64,000 nt of DNA from Dehalococcoidia bacterium (lineage in GTDB: Bacteria; Chloroflexota; Dehalococcoidia; DSTF01; JACRBR01), in contig JBBDXD010000003.1 in the NCBI GenBank assembly GCA_040902535.1, forward strand, positions 1 to 64,000, read 5' to 3'. A program made the position numbers and the translations under genes. Within the stretch, counting starts at the first letter, position 1, and each line of letters starts with the position of its first letter. Of the stretch, positions 50,174-58,475 are shown one piece after another. The notes under the pieces were generated by a model that was not told the DNA's origin, did no database searches, and was given only the letters and a program-made list of their open reading frames with translations.

Positions 50174-51303
50174 TGGACGCCGGGCGCGCACACGAGGCTG
50201 CGCTGCCCGCGCCTGCCGCCGAAGGCGAGCGTCACCTGAGCGTGCCCGCGCCCACGTGGCGCATCGTCGCAGGGATAGCGTTGCGCGCCGTCTACGTCAT
50301 CGTTGCGGTCGCCGTCTTCGTCTTCGCGCTGCAGACGCTGAAGTCCGGCGCCGGCGCGCTGCGGCCGATCCTCGACGGCTTCGACGCGCAGGGCACGGCG
50401 AACATCCTCGGCCTCGGCTGGCTCGGCTCGTATGCCGTCCTCAGCGGATCGCCAGTCGCGGCCATCGCCCTCAGCCTGTTCTCAGACGGCGTCATCTCGG
50501 ACACCGAAACCTTCGCCATGATCAACGGCTCGCGCATGGGCGCGTCGTTCATCGTGCTGTTCGTCGGATTCCTCTACTGGGTGCGCGGCAAGCGCAATCC
50601 CGATGGCCTGTACATCGGCGTTGTCGCGCTGCTGACGGCGTTTAGCCTCTGGGGCCCGGTGATCCCGCTCGGCCAGCTCATCCTCAACGAAGGCTGGTTC
50701 GATGGCGTGCGCTTCGGCAGCCCCGGCGTCCTGACGTCGGTCGTGGACGTCGTCTACGACCCGATGATCGAGCGCATGGACACGCACCTGCCGCGGCTCG
50801 CGATGTTTGGCATCGGCGTCGTCGTGCTGCTGCTCAGTTTCAGCATCTTCGACCGCGTGCTGCCGAACCTCGACCAGCCCGGCGAGCGCTTCGAACGTGC
50901 GTCCGAGTTCTTGCACCGCCGCTACGCGATGTTCGTCTTCGGCATTCTCGTCACGCTGATGACGTTGTCGGTGTCGCTTTCGCTCACGATCCTCGTGCCG
51001 CTCACGCTCAAAGGCTACGTCAAGCGCGACAGCATCATCCCGTACGTGATGGGCGCAAACATCGCGACGTGGATCGATACGCTGTTCGCCGGACTGCTGC
51101 TCGACACCCCGCGTGCGTTCACGATCGTGTTCGTGCAGATGGTGACGGGGGCGGGCGTGTCCTTGTTCGTACTCGTATTCCTGTACGAGCCGTACAAGCG
51201 CGCGATCTTGCGCCTGTCGCACCTCGCCGTGCGCGACCGCCGTGGCTTCGCCGTCTTCCTGGGCGCCGTGCTCATCGTGCCGGCGCTCCTGCTCGTCGTA
51301 TGA
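50173..51303 (+). CDS. Na/Pi-cotransporter-like membrane protein, candidate sulfate importer
   Basis: This 376-residue protein has about nine to ten hydrophobic helices and two repeats that resemble the Na+/phosphate cotransporter II family (PF02690). The first contains GSPVAAIALSLFSDGVI with GSRMGASFIVLFVGFLY, and the second LKGYVKRDSIIPYVMGANIATWIDTLFAG. In NptA-like proteins such QSSS/GANIGTT-type segments bind the anion. Here the substrate is not known, but the ATG lies in TGATG with the ATP sulfurylase stop, so it is co-translated with the enzyme that uses sulfate. No other sulfate importer is in the window. Sulfate transport is therefore an inference from context. Confidence 0.65.
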   Translation: MDAGRAHEAALPAPAAEGERHLSVPAPTWRIVAGIALRAVYVIVAVAVFVFALQTLKSGAGALRPILDGFDAQGTANILGLGWLGSYAVLSGSPVAAIALSLFSDGVISDTETFAMINGSRMGASFIVLFVGFLYWVRGKRNPDGLYIGVVALLTAFSLWGPVIPLGQLILNEGWFDGVRFGSPGVLTSVVDVVYDPMIERMDTHLPRLAMFGIGVVVLLLSFSIFDRVLPNLDQPGERFERASEFLHRRYAMFVFGILVTLMTLSVSLSLTILVPLTLKGYVKRDSIIPYVMGANIATWIDTLFAGLLLDTPRAFTIVFVQMVTGAGVSLFVLVFLYEPYKRAILRLSHLAVRDRRGFAVFLGAVLIVPALLLVV

Positions 51304-51422
51304 CCGCTAGCGACGGTCACGTCGCAGGCATCAGCACCTTCGTCTTCGACGCCAACCGCCAGATCAGGCATATGTCCGCCTACTTCGACGTTGTCGCAGT
51401 AGCAGCCGCGATGCGTGCATAA
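51300..51422 (+). pseudogene. C-terminal remnant of a SnoaL/NTF2-like protein
   Basis: A 40-residue frame whose ATG overlaps the membrane-protein stop ends ISTFVFDANRQIRHMSAYFDVVAVAAAM. The phrase matches the last strand of SnoaL/NTF2-like folds (usually about 120-140 residues). The N-terminal two thirds are missing, so this is probably a gene remnant, although a short translated product is possible because the overlap ATGA would allow re-initiation. Confidence 0.45.
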
Positions 51423-51423
51423 T
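51418..51423 (+). promoter_or_regulatory. Possible -10 element (CATAAT) for the VanW gene
   Basis: CATAAT lies seven bases before the VanW ATG, overlapping the end of the upstream remnant frame; the same hexamer and spacing is seen before the lipoprotein ATG at 4601. Confidence 0.4.
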
Positions 51424-51430
51424 GTGAACC

Positions 51431-52192
51431 ATGCGCCGGTTGTTACGCCGCACCCTGCCGTTTGCGGTGCGGTGGCGCCTTCGCGAGTTGGTTCGTCGGG
51501 CCGGTGATGCGCGCTGCGGCGTGCGATTCGCCACATCGGGTGTCGACGCACCGCCGCGATCATTCCTGGTCTGCGAGTACGCGCTTCCGCTCGTCTGCTA
51601 TCCCGGCCAGGAGGCGGCATTCGCCGCGAAGCGTTCGAACATCGAACTTGCGTTGCACAGCATCGATGGCATGCTGGTGCAGCCCGGAGAGACCTTATCG
51701 TTCTGGAAATGCGTCGGACCTCCGACGGTTCGGCGTGGCTATGGCGTCGCCGCCGCGCTGAAGGACGGCGAGCTAACGTCCGAGGTCGGTGGCGCGATCT
51801 GCTTCGTCTCAACCATCCTCTACAACGCTGCGCTGTTGAGCGGCATGACCGTCGTCGAGCGCTACGGCCATAGCGTCGATTCCTACGGCGATGCCCGCTA
51901 CTTCGAGCTCGGACGCGACGCCGCCGTCGAGTACGCGTATCGCGACTTTCGCGCGCGCAACGATTTCGAAGATGACCTGCAGCTACGTGCCTGCCTCGAC
52001 GACAGCATGGCGGTGATCGAGGTGCGATCGACCCGGGACCTCCACCTCTGCGTCGAGCTAGACGTGCGGTCGGCAAAGAAGCGCGCCAATGGCGAGTTCG
52101 CAGTCAACACTGTCCGCCATCTCCTCGTCGATGGTCGGGCGCGGACCGACGACCTGGGGATCACGGTCTATCGCCATCCACCGGTCCAGTGA
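51431..52192 (+). CDS. VanW family protein
   Basis: The 253-residue protein carries the VanW domain: [69 protein letters not shown] (in pieces). The phrase LSFW-x-x-VG-x-P-T-x-R-x-GY and the GGGxCQxSTxLY-like [12 protein letters not shown] are diagnostic, although the usual Cys-Gln is here Cys-Phe. VanW proteins are found near vancomycin-resistance and cell-wall genes; their role is not defined. There is no signal peptide. The protein likely acts in the cytoplasm or at the membrane face. Confidence 0.85.
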   Translation: MRRLLRRTLPFAVRWRLRELVRRAGDARCGVRFATSGVDAPPRSFLVCEYALPLVCYPGQEAAFAAKRSNIELALHSIDGMLVQPGETLSFWKCVGPPTVRRGYGVAAALKDGELTSEVGGAICFVSTILYNAALLSGMTVVERYGHSVDSYGDARYFELGRDAAVEYAYRDFRARNDFEDDLQLRACLDDSMAVIEVRSTRDLHLCVELDVRSAKKRANGEFAVNTVRHLLVDGRARTDDLGITVYRHPPVQ

Positions 52193-52268
52193 CGATGCCC
52201 CCCGTTCCGCCAAACCCCCGCGTTCGCTAGCATCCACCGGCAACCAACGCGACGCCACAGGAGATCCC

Positions 52269-53156
52269 ATGTCCGTTCTCGTCAACAAGGACACGCGCGT
52301 GCTGGTGCAGGGCATCACCGGCAAGGAAGGCTCCTTCCAGACGCAGCGCTGCATCGAGTACGGCACGAAGGTCGTCGCCGGCGTCACGCCCGGCCGCGGC
52401 GGCGAGAAGACGGACCAGGGCGTGCCTGTCTTCAACACCGTGTCGCAGGCCGTCCGCGAGACCGGCGCCGAATGCGCGCTGATCTTCGTGCCGCCGCCCT
52501 TCGCCGCCGATGCGATCCTTGAAGCAGCCGACGCCGCAATCCCGCTCGCCGTCTGTATCACGGAAGGCATCCCGACGCTCGATATGGTGAAGGTGAAGCG
52601 CGCGATTACCGGTGGCAAGACACGCCTCATCGGCCCCAACTGTCCCGGCGTCATCACCGCCGGCGAGTGCCGCGTCGGCATCATGCCCGGTCACGTCTTC
52701 TCGACGGGCAGCGTCGGCGTCGTCTCGCGCAGCGGCACGCTGGTCTACGAGGCCGTCGATCAACTCACCCGGCGCGGCATCGGCCAGACAACCTGCATCG
52801 GCGTCGGCGGCGACCCCATCATCGGCACGACTCAGCGTGAAGCGCTCGAACTGCTGAACGGCGACGACGACACCGCCGCCGTCGTCCTCATCGGCGAGAT
52901 CGGCGGCAGCGCCGAGCAGGACGCCGCGGACTACATCAAAAAGCACATGCGCAAGCCCGTCATCGCCTTCATCGCCGGCTCGACGGCCCCGCCCGGACGC
53001 CGCATGGGCCACGCCGGCGCCATTATCTCAGGCAACACCGGCACCGCCGACGCGAAGAAGTCCGCCCTCGGCGACGCCGGCGTCACCATCAGCGACTCCC
53101 CCGCAGAGATCGGCGCCACCACCGAACGCGTACTCCGCGAACGTGGCCTCCTGTAA
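52269..53156 (+). CDS. sucD: Succinate-CoA ligase subunit alpha
   Basis: The 295-residue alpha subunit of succinyl-CoA synthetase binds CoA and carries the phospho-histidine. It has [57 protein letters not shown], and the active-site His in [21 protein letters not shown] lies five bases before the ATG. The beta-subunit gene sucC is normally directly upstream; here the preceding gene is vanW, so sucC must lie elsewhere in the genome. Confidence 0.94.
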   Translation: MSVLVNKDTRVLVQGITGKEGSFQTQRCIEYGTKVVAGVTPGRGGEKTDQGVPVFNTVSQAVRETGAECALIFVPPPFAADAILEAADAAIPLAVCITEGIPTLDMVKVKRAITGGKTRLIGPNCPGVITAGECRVGIMPGHVFSTGSVGVVSRSGTLVYEAVDQLTRRGIGQTTCIGVGGDPIIGTTQREALELLNGDDDTAAVVLIGEIGGSAEQDAADYIKKHMRKPVIAFIAGSTAPPGRRMGHAGAIISGNTGTADAKKSALGDAGVTISDSPAEIGATTERVLRERGLL

Positions 53157-53230
53157 CTCCCCTGCTCACTGTCCTCTTCTATTCCGCCTGCCGCGCGTGC
53201 CCCGTTCGATCGGCTCGTCCTCCCTTTATC

Positions 53231-53566
53231 GACCGCGGGCTTTCAGCCCGCGCGGCTCACCCGCACAGCCGGCGGTTGGCGAGCACACGCGCAGAGAGCT
53301 GCGAAACCGGAGTGCTTGTCGCGTGCCGCTGATTCATTATCCGAGCGCGGGCTTTCAGCCCGCGCGGCTCGCACGCAGAGCGGCCGATGGCCAGCACGCG
53401 CGCAGAAAGCTGCGCAGCCGGGAGCGCTTGTCGCGTGCCGCTGATTCATTATCCGAGCGCGGGCTTTCAGCCTGCGCCGCTCGCACGCACAGCGGCCGAT
53501 GGCCAGCACGCGCGCAGAAAGCTGCGCAGCCGGGAGCGCTTGTCACGTGCCGCTGCTCCGTGAAAC
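53231..53566 (+). repeat. Three 112-base tandem units containing GCGGGC-TTTCA-GCCCGC
   Basis: Units begin at 53231, 53343 and 53455 with a constant 112-base period. Each holds the GCGGGC-TTTCA-GCCCGC hairpin near its start; copy three has mutated to GCCTGCGCC on the right arm. Copies two and three are closest to each other. No frame with family similarity is seen across them. Confidence 0.85.
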
Positions 53567-53597
53567 GGCTAGCATTTCGCCACGCCGGGAGGGACTC

Positions 53598-54551
53598 ATG
53601 CCACTCAACAACGACAACACCACGCTCACACCCCGCACGTCGTTCGAAGACGCGCCGTCACTGGCATTCGACTTCGAAGGCGTCCGCATCGGCGTCGCCG
53701 AGTACGACGAAGGCCCCACCGGCTGCACCGTGATTGCGTTCGACAAACGCGTGATCTCCGCATCCGATGTCCGCGGCGGCTCGCCGGGCGTGTTCATGGC
53801 GGACGCCGGCAACTGCAACGCGATCTGCTTCTCCGGCGGCTCCCTGCTCGGCCTCGAAGCGATCGCCGGTGTCGCCTCCGAGATCTACGCGATGAATGGG
53901 CACAAGCCCGGCTGGGAGCACATCCCATGCGTGCAGGGCGCGATCCTCTTCGACATGGCCGGCCCGAACAGCGTCTACCCGGATAGCGCGCTGGGACGCG
54001 CCGCAGTCCGCGACGCGAAACCCGGCGTGCTGCCGCTAGGGGCGCGTGGCGCCGGACGCAACGCGCGCGTCGGCAAGGGCCTCGGCTGGAACATGAGCGA
54101 GCCCGCCGGACAGGGAGGCGCATTCGCGCGGTACGGCGAGACGAAGATCCTCGTGCTCACCGTCGTCAACGCGATCGGCGCCATCGTCGACCGCGCCGGC
54201 CGCGTCGTTCGCGGACACCTCACCAACAGAGGCGCCCGCGTGCGCATCGAAGAGGATCTTGCGCGGCGCATGCACGCTGCGCAGCAGGCGCCCGGCGGCG
54301 CGCCCGGCAACACGACGCTCACCGCCGTCATCACCAACCAGCGCGTCGGCGGCCGCGACCTGCAACAACTCGCACGCCAGGTCCACGCGTCGATGGCCCG
54401 CGCCATCCAGCCGTTCCACACGATCAACGACGGCGACGTGCTCTTCGCCTGCAGCACCTGGGAAGTCCAGAACGACGCGCTCCCCACGATGGCGCTCGGG
54501 GTCCTCGCGTCCGAACTCGCGTGGGATGCCGTGCTGGCGTCGTTCTTCTGA
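53598..54551 (+). CDS. P1 family (S58) peptidase, DmpA-like
   Basis: This 317-residue N-terminal-nucleophile hydrolase resembles DmpA/beta-peptidyl aminopeptidase and L-aminopeptidase/esterase. It has FEGVRIGVAEYDEGPTGCTVIAF, DVRGGSPGVFMADAGNCNAICFSGGSLLGLEA, RGAGRNARVGKGLG and the presumed autocleavage region GAPGNTTLTAVITNQRV, where the Thr after GN is the likely nucleophile. It releases N-terminal residues from peptides, and some members act on amides. GGGAGGG lies about four bases before the ATG, which sits just after the 112-base repeats. Confidence 0.85.
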   Translation: MPLNNDNTTLTPRTSFEDAPSLAFDFEGVRIGVAEYDEGPTGCTVIAFDKRVISASDVRGGSPGVFMADAGNCNAICFSGGSLLGLEAIAGVASEIYAMNGHKPGWEHIPCVQGAILFDMAGPNSVYPDSALGRAAVRDAKPGVLPLGARGAGRNARVGKGLGWNMSEPAGQGGAFARYGETKILVLTVVNAIGAIVDRAGRVVRGHLTNRGARVRIEEDLARRMHAAQQAPGGAPGNTTLTAVITNQRVGGRDLQQLARQVHASMARAIQPFHTINDGDVLFACSTWEVQNDALPTMALGVLASELAWDAVLASFF

Positions 54552-54559
54552 CCGCCCCG

Positions 54560-54586
54560 GTCATTCAGAGCGAAGCGAAGAATCTC
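54560..54586. repeat. GCGAAG-type hairpin repeat
   Basis: A single copy of the family clustered at 31328-31763, placed just after the P1 peptidase stop; left arm ATTCA, right arm AGAAT. Confidence 0.6.
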
Positions 54587-54642
54587 TCCGCACACGATCA
54601 CCGCAATCACACCAGAGCGTCGCCAATGCCCCACAACAAGCT

Positions 54643-54684
54643 CCCCCTCTCCGCTCGGCGGAGAGGGGGTTGGGGGGTGAGGTC
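54643..54684. repeat. CCCCCTCTCCG hairpin repeat (copy 2)
   Basis: CCCCCTCTCCG (54643-54653) and CGGAGAGGGGG (54659-54669) form an 11-bp stem, followed by TTGGGGGGTGAGGTCC. The same unit occurs at 1110-1147. Confidence 0.7.
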
Positions 54685-54703
54685 CACCTTGCTACGCTGA
54701 TCG

Positions 54704-54832
54704 CACCAAGGGGAGTAACCGGACCGCATACGGTCACCACGGTCGTCAATACGCGCGAGACCCAGCGCCGGCCGTGGAGCGAGAGCCTTCTCGTCGGTGA
54801 GACCTTGCCACATCGTTTGATGCGGCAAGGGT
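54704..54832 (+). promoter_or_regulatory. yybP-ykoY (Mn2+-sensing) riboswitch with expression platform
   Basis: The diagnostic blocks are present in order: CAAGGGGAGTAACC (54707-54720), CGTCAATACGCGCGAGAC (54734-54751) and GGTGAGACCTTGCC (54796-54809). P1 pairs CAAGG with CCTTG. The 3' strand of P1 is also the 5' arm of a second hairpin, GACCTTGCC-A-CATC / GATG-C-GGCAAGG-GTC (54800-54832), so the two structures are mutually exclusive. The RNA class senses Mn2+ and normally controls exporters such as MntP or TerC/UPF0016. Here the next gene, 27 bases on, encodes an Asp/Arg-rich protein. No promoter was pinned down. Confidence 0.85.
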
Positions 54833-54858
54833 CACCGCCATGACGGGAAGGATTTTTC

Positions 54859-55146
54859 ATGCTCGACAGACTCTTCGACATGCTGGGTGGTGGCGACGAT
54901 GACGGCGACGACCGCGATCGCCGCCGCCGTCAGCCGCAGCAGGGCGGCATCCGCGGCTTCATCGCCGGCCTCTTCGGCGGCGACGATGATGACGACGGCT
55001 CCTACGACGACCGCCGCGGCGCACGAGACGACCGCCGCCGCTACGACGATGATGATGACGACGACGACGAATACGCGCGAGGCCGTGGCCGGCGTCGCCG
55101 CGACGGCGACGATGACGGCGGCGGCCTCGGCTTCGGCGACGACTGA
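54859..55146 (+). CDS. Asp/Arg-rich low-complexity protein under a Mn2+ riboswitch
   Basis: The 95-residue protein begins MLDRLFDMLGG, then alternates acidic runs (DDDGDDRD, GGDDDDDGSYDD, DDDDDDDDEY) with arginine-rich patches and ends GGGLGFGDD. A second hydrophobic-amphipathic segment, GIRGFIAGLFGG, sits near residues 30-41. There is no signal peptide or cysteine. GGGAAGGA lies about seven bases before the ATG, just after the riboswitch. Aspartate clusters can bind divalent metals, so a Mn2+ buffer or chaperone is a reasonable idea but nothing in the sequence proves it. I recognise no family; similar short, charged proteins are often unannotated. Confidence 0.75.
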   Translation: MLDRLFDMLGGGDDDGDDRDRRRRQPQQGGIRGFIAGLFGGDDDDDGSYDDRRGARDDRRRYDDDDDDDDEYARGRGRRRRDGDDDGGGLGFGDD

Positions 55147-55232
55147 CGTCCGCGTACGTCCACGCCGGTAACGCGGCGGGTGTAAGATCCACCCGCCATG
55201 AGCCGCGCCGCCGTCGACACGCAAGCGCCGCA

Positions 55233-55748
55233 ATGAACGCCCGCGAAGGCCTCGCGATCCGCCCCGCGCACGAGCGCGACCTGCCGCGCCTGACCGAGAT
55301 CTACAACCACTACGTGCTGAACACGGCCATCACGTTCGACATCGAACCGTACACCACGGAGATGCGCCGTCCCTGGTTCACACAGTTCCGCGCAACGGGG
55401 CCGCACCGCCTGCTCGTCGCCGAAGCCGACGGCACGGTCGTCGCCTACGCCGGCACGCACCAGTTCCGCACGAAAGCGGCATACGACACCAGCGTCGAAG
55501 TGACGATCTACTGCACGCCCGACGTCACCGCGCGCGGCATCGGCACCGCGTTGTACGCCGCGCTCTTCGACGCCGTCCGCGACGAAGACATCAACGCATT
55601 CATCGCGGGCATCACGCTCCCCAACGATGCGTCGGTCACGCTCCACGAACGCTTCGGCTTCCGCCCCGCGGGTGTCATGCACTCCATCGGCCGCAAGTTC
55701 GACCGCTACTGGGACGTCGGCTGGTATGAGCTGGTCGTCCGACGATAG
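55233..55748 (+). CDS. GNAT family acetyltransferase (Pat/MddA-like)
   Basis: The 171-residue protein matches phosphinothricin/methionine-sulfone acetyltransferases: LAIRPAHERDLPRLTEIYNHYVLNTAITFDIEP, VAYAGTHQFRTKAAYDTSVEVTIYCTPDVTARGIGTALYAALFDAV (acetyl-CoA loop ARGIGTAL) and NDASVTLHERFGFRPAGVMHSIGRKFDRYWDVGWYEL (in pieces). It would acetylate small amines such as methionine sulfone or sulfoximine. No herbicide resistance can be claimed. It starts 86 bases after the Asp/Arg-rich gene on the same strand and could share its transcript. Confidence 0.88.
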   Translation: MNAREGLAIRPAHERDLPRLTEIYNHYVLNTAITFDIEPYTTEMRRPWFTQFRATGPHRLLVAEADGTVVAYAGTHQFRTKAAYDTSVEVTIYCTPDVTARGIGTALYAALFDAVRDEDINAFIAGITLPNDASVTLHERFGFRPAGVMHSIGRKFDRYWDVGWYELVVRR

Positions 55749-55766
55749 TCGCTGGCACGCTCGCGG

Positions 55767-56828
55767 CTACGCCGCCTCATCGGCCGGCACCGCCTTCGGA
55801 GCCGGATTGCCGAACGAGAAGACGTCCGCCCACGTCAGTCGCAGCGCGTACAGCGAGATCACGCCCATCACCGTGATCGACGCGATGTTGAAGATGTGCG
55901 CGGCGATCGCGAACGCCCCCGCCGGCCCCGCCGCGACGCCCAACGCCTTCACCAACTCCGTGATCGCCACCTCGTACGCGCCGATGTTCGACGGCGCGAT
56001 CGGCACCGCGCTGATCATATTCGCCGCGATCATGATCAGCATCCACGCCGGCATCGACAGGTGTATGCCGAACGCCAGCCCGAACAGCGCGAACATCCCT
56101 ACTTCGAGCAGCCAGATCGCGAATGAAAGCGCCATCGCCTGCGCGCCCAGCCGCAGGTCGCGAAATACCGCAAGCCCGTCGATGAAATGCGGCACGGCTT
56201 CTTCGAGCAGCAGTCGCGGCGGGTCCGGCAGCAACGGGATGAACCCGCGCTGCGTCCACCCTTCCGAAAGCTTCAGGTGCGAGAGCGGGATCACCGCCAG
56301 CACGGCCCCCGTGATCAGACCCAGCAAGCCCCAGAAGATCTCCGTCGGAAAGCCTTCGATGTTGATCAGCGCCAGCCCGATCAGCCCCAATACCGCGAAC
56401 GCAATGCCATCCAGCAGCGATTCGGTCGCGAAGACCGTCGCCGCCAGCCGGGCGCGGCTCACGTCGTAGCGCTGCGCCGGCACCTGCACGCGGATCAGGT
56501 CGCCGATCCGCGCCGGTACGATGTTGTTCGCCATGCACGACACCATGAAGATGCCGAAGAGCTGCGCCAGCGGGATCTGCGCGAACGTCGACATCATCAG
56601 GCCCCAGCGCTGGGCGACGAGCAGCTTCGACGCGCCGAACAGCACGATCGCCGGCGCGATGTACACGTAGTTCGCGGATCGCAGCGCATCCCATGCGTCG
56701 CCGAGGTCGACGCGCCAGAAGAGGAAACCCAGCAGGGCAAGGCTGACAGCCGTGCGGATGAGCAGGCGCGGCTCGATGAGGCGTAGCATCCTGTACAGGT
56801 ACCTCGCAGCCAACCGTACCATAGCCAC
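55767..56828 (-). CDS. Flippase-like (UPF0104/LPG synthase TM) membrane protein
   Basis: The 353-residue protein has about eight to nine hydrophobic helices and matches the lysylphosphatidylglycerol-synthase transmembrane region family (UPF0104, AglD/MprF-type). SCMANNIVPARIGDLIRVQVPAQRYDVSRARLAATVFATESLLDG contains the conserved R-x-G-D/E and ER-like motif (in pieces), and the last part has SAVPIAPSNIGAYEVAITELV. Such proteins are thought to flip lipids or lipid-linked sugars; no aminoacyl-transfer domain is present. The GTG start follows GGAG by six bases; an ATG two codons later is possible. It is divergent from the HMGL-like gene. Confidence 0.87.
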   Translation of the reverse strand: MAMVRLAARYLYRMLRLIEPRLLIRTAVSLALLGFLFWRVDLGDAWDALRSANYVYIAPAIVLFGASKLLVAQRWGLMMSTFAQIPLAQLFGIFMVSCMANNIVPARIGDLIRVQVPAQRYDVSRARLAATVFATESLLDGIAFAVLGLIGLALINIEGFPTEIFWGLLGLITGAVLAVIPLSHLKLSEGWTQRGFIPLLPDPPRLLLEEAVPHFIDGLAVFRDLRLGAQAMALSFAIWLLEVGMFALFGLAFGIHLSMPAWMLIMIAANMISAVPIAPSNIGAYEVAITELVKALGVAAGPAGAFAIAAHIFNIASITVMGVISLYALRLTWADVFSFGNPAPKAVPADEAA

Positions 56829-56970
56829 CCGGCGCTCCTACCGGCTGTTTGGCCGTCGCGCTAACCTGAACTACCGAGCCAGAAGCGCTGCTTGGCACAG
56901 GCGCGCTCATAGCCTATAACAATCACAGGTATAGAAGACCTCTTGGCGAATGAATCCGAAGGGAGCGAGT

Positions 56971-58335
56971 ATGGTCGTCGGGACGAAGGTCAACGCGGAG
57001 CGCGTGTACTACAACTATGGCGGCGGTCTTCCGCCCGTCGAGCTTGATCCGGAGCCGGCCCTGCCGCTGTCCCAGCAGCAGGACGATCTGCCGAAACTGA
57101 TCACCGACACGACGCTCCGCGACGGCGCGCAGGATAGCCGCTTCGCAATCTTCCCGTCGGACGTGCGGCTCAAGTACTACGACCTGCTGCATCGCCTCGA
57201 CAACAACCTCGGCGCCATCTACGCCGTCGAAGCGTTCATCTATCAGAAGCGCGACGTCTGGACGCTTGAAAAACTGCTCGAGCGCGGCTACGAATGGCCG
57301 CGCGTCACAACCTGGACGCGCGCCACGCCCAAGGACATCAAGCTGCTCGTCGATGTCTCCCAGGGGAAGGTGAAGGAGACGGGCATGCTCGCCTCCGCGT
57401 CCGACCACCACATCTTCGACAAGCTCGCCTACGCCTCCAAGGAAGAGGCGATCGAAAAATACCTGCAGCCGATCCGCACGGCGCTTGAGAACAACATCGT
57501 GCCGCGCGTCCACCTCGAAGACACGACGCGCGCCGATATCCACGGCTGGGTAATCCCCTTCATGCAGCGCGTGCTCGATGAATCCCGCGGCATCGCGAAG
57601 TTCCGCGTCTGCGACACGATCGGCTGGGGCAGCCCCGATCCGTATGCCAAGCTCCCGTGGGGCATCCCCCGCTTGATCACGACGCTCCGCGCGGAAACCG
57701 GCGCCGAACTTGAGTTCCACGGACACAATGACTTCGGCCTCGCGACGGCGAACACCATCGCCGCCTGGCGTTACGGCGCGAAAAAGGCGAACGTCGCCTT
57801 CGCCGGCCTTGGCGAGCGCACCGGCAACACATCGCTGGAGCAGATGGTCGCCGCCCTCATCCGCCACTACGGCGATCCCGGCTTCGACCTCAAGGCGCTC
57901 GAAGATATGAAAACGCTCATCGATACGGAGGTGACGCCGCTTCCCGACCGCGCGCCCATCATCGGCGAAGTCTTCACGACCACCGCGGGCATCCACCAGG
58001 CAGGCGTCGGGCGCCAGGGCGGCGCGCCGGGCGGCCTCATCTACCTGCCGTTCGCCGCTTCGCTCTTCGGACGTCGCGAAGTCGAGCTGAGCCGCATCGG
58101 GTCGCTATCCGGCTCCGAAGGCATTATCTCCGTGCTCAACCGCGAACTGGAACGCACAGGCAGTGACACGCGCGTGAAGGAGACCAGCCGCGTCGTAAAG
58201 CAGATCTACGATCGCATCCAGGACGAATACAACGGCCAGTACGACGAGCAGCACGACCACTGGGTGAACTCCCGGCGCGCGTTCTTCACGTCGGAGGACA
58301 TCATCGATCTCGCCCGCGAGCTTGGTGCGCTCTGA
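56971..58335 (+). CDS. DRE-TIM metallolyase (isopropylmalate/homocitrate synthase-like)
   Basis: This 454-residue HMGL-like protein has the metal and substrate motif ITDTTLRDGAQDSRFAIFPSD, with the arginine and aspartate of the LRDGxQ signature, the His-x-His ligands in ELEFHGHNDFGLATANTIAAW, and GLGERTGNTSLEQMVAAL. These enzymes condense acetyl-CoA with 2-oxo acids, or act as aldolases or carboxylases. The N-terminal arrangement differs from LeuA proper, and the C-terminal allosteric domain of LeuA is missing. AAGGGAG lies about five bases before ATG 56971, preferred over ATG 56950. A TATAAC hexamer upstream may be part of its promoter. Confidence 0.85.
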   Translation: MVVGTKVNAERVYYNYGGGLPPVELDPEPALPLSQQQDDLPKLITDTTLRDGAQDSRFAIFPSDVRLKYYDLLHRLDNNLGAIYAVEAFIYQKRDVWTLEKLLERGYEWPRVTTWTRATPKDIKLLVDVSQGKVKETGMLASASDHHIFDKLAYASKEEAIEKYLQPIRTALENNIVPRVHLEDTTRADIHGWVIPFMQRVLDESRGIAKFRVCDTIGWGSPDPYAKLPWGIPRLITTLRAETGAELEFHGHNDFGLATANTIAAWRYGAKKANVAFAGLGERTGNTSLEQMVAALIRHYGDPGFDLKALEDMKTLIDTEVTPLPDRAPIIGEVFTTTAGIHQAGVGRQGGAPGGLIYLPFAASLFGRREVELSRIGSLSGSEGIISVLNRELERTGSDTRVKETSRVVKQIYDRIQDEYNGQYDEQHDHWVNSRRAFFTSEDIIDLARELGAL

Positions 58336-58475
58336 GCGGTCGTTGGTACTCGCCGTAACGTGGAATCGCGGAAGTTGCGCACCGCACGCCGTTCAGGCGC
58401 TATGCTGGCGGCGTACGATAATGCGTCAAACGACGCGGGACCTGGAACCGGAGGTCGAGCGTAGGCAGGAAGCCG

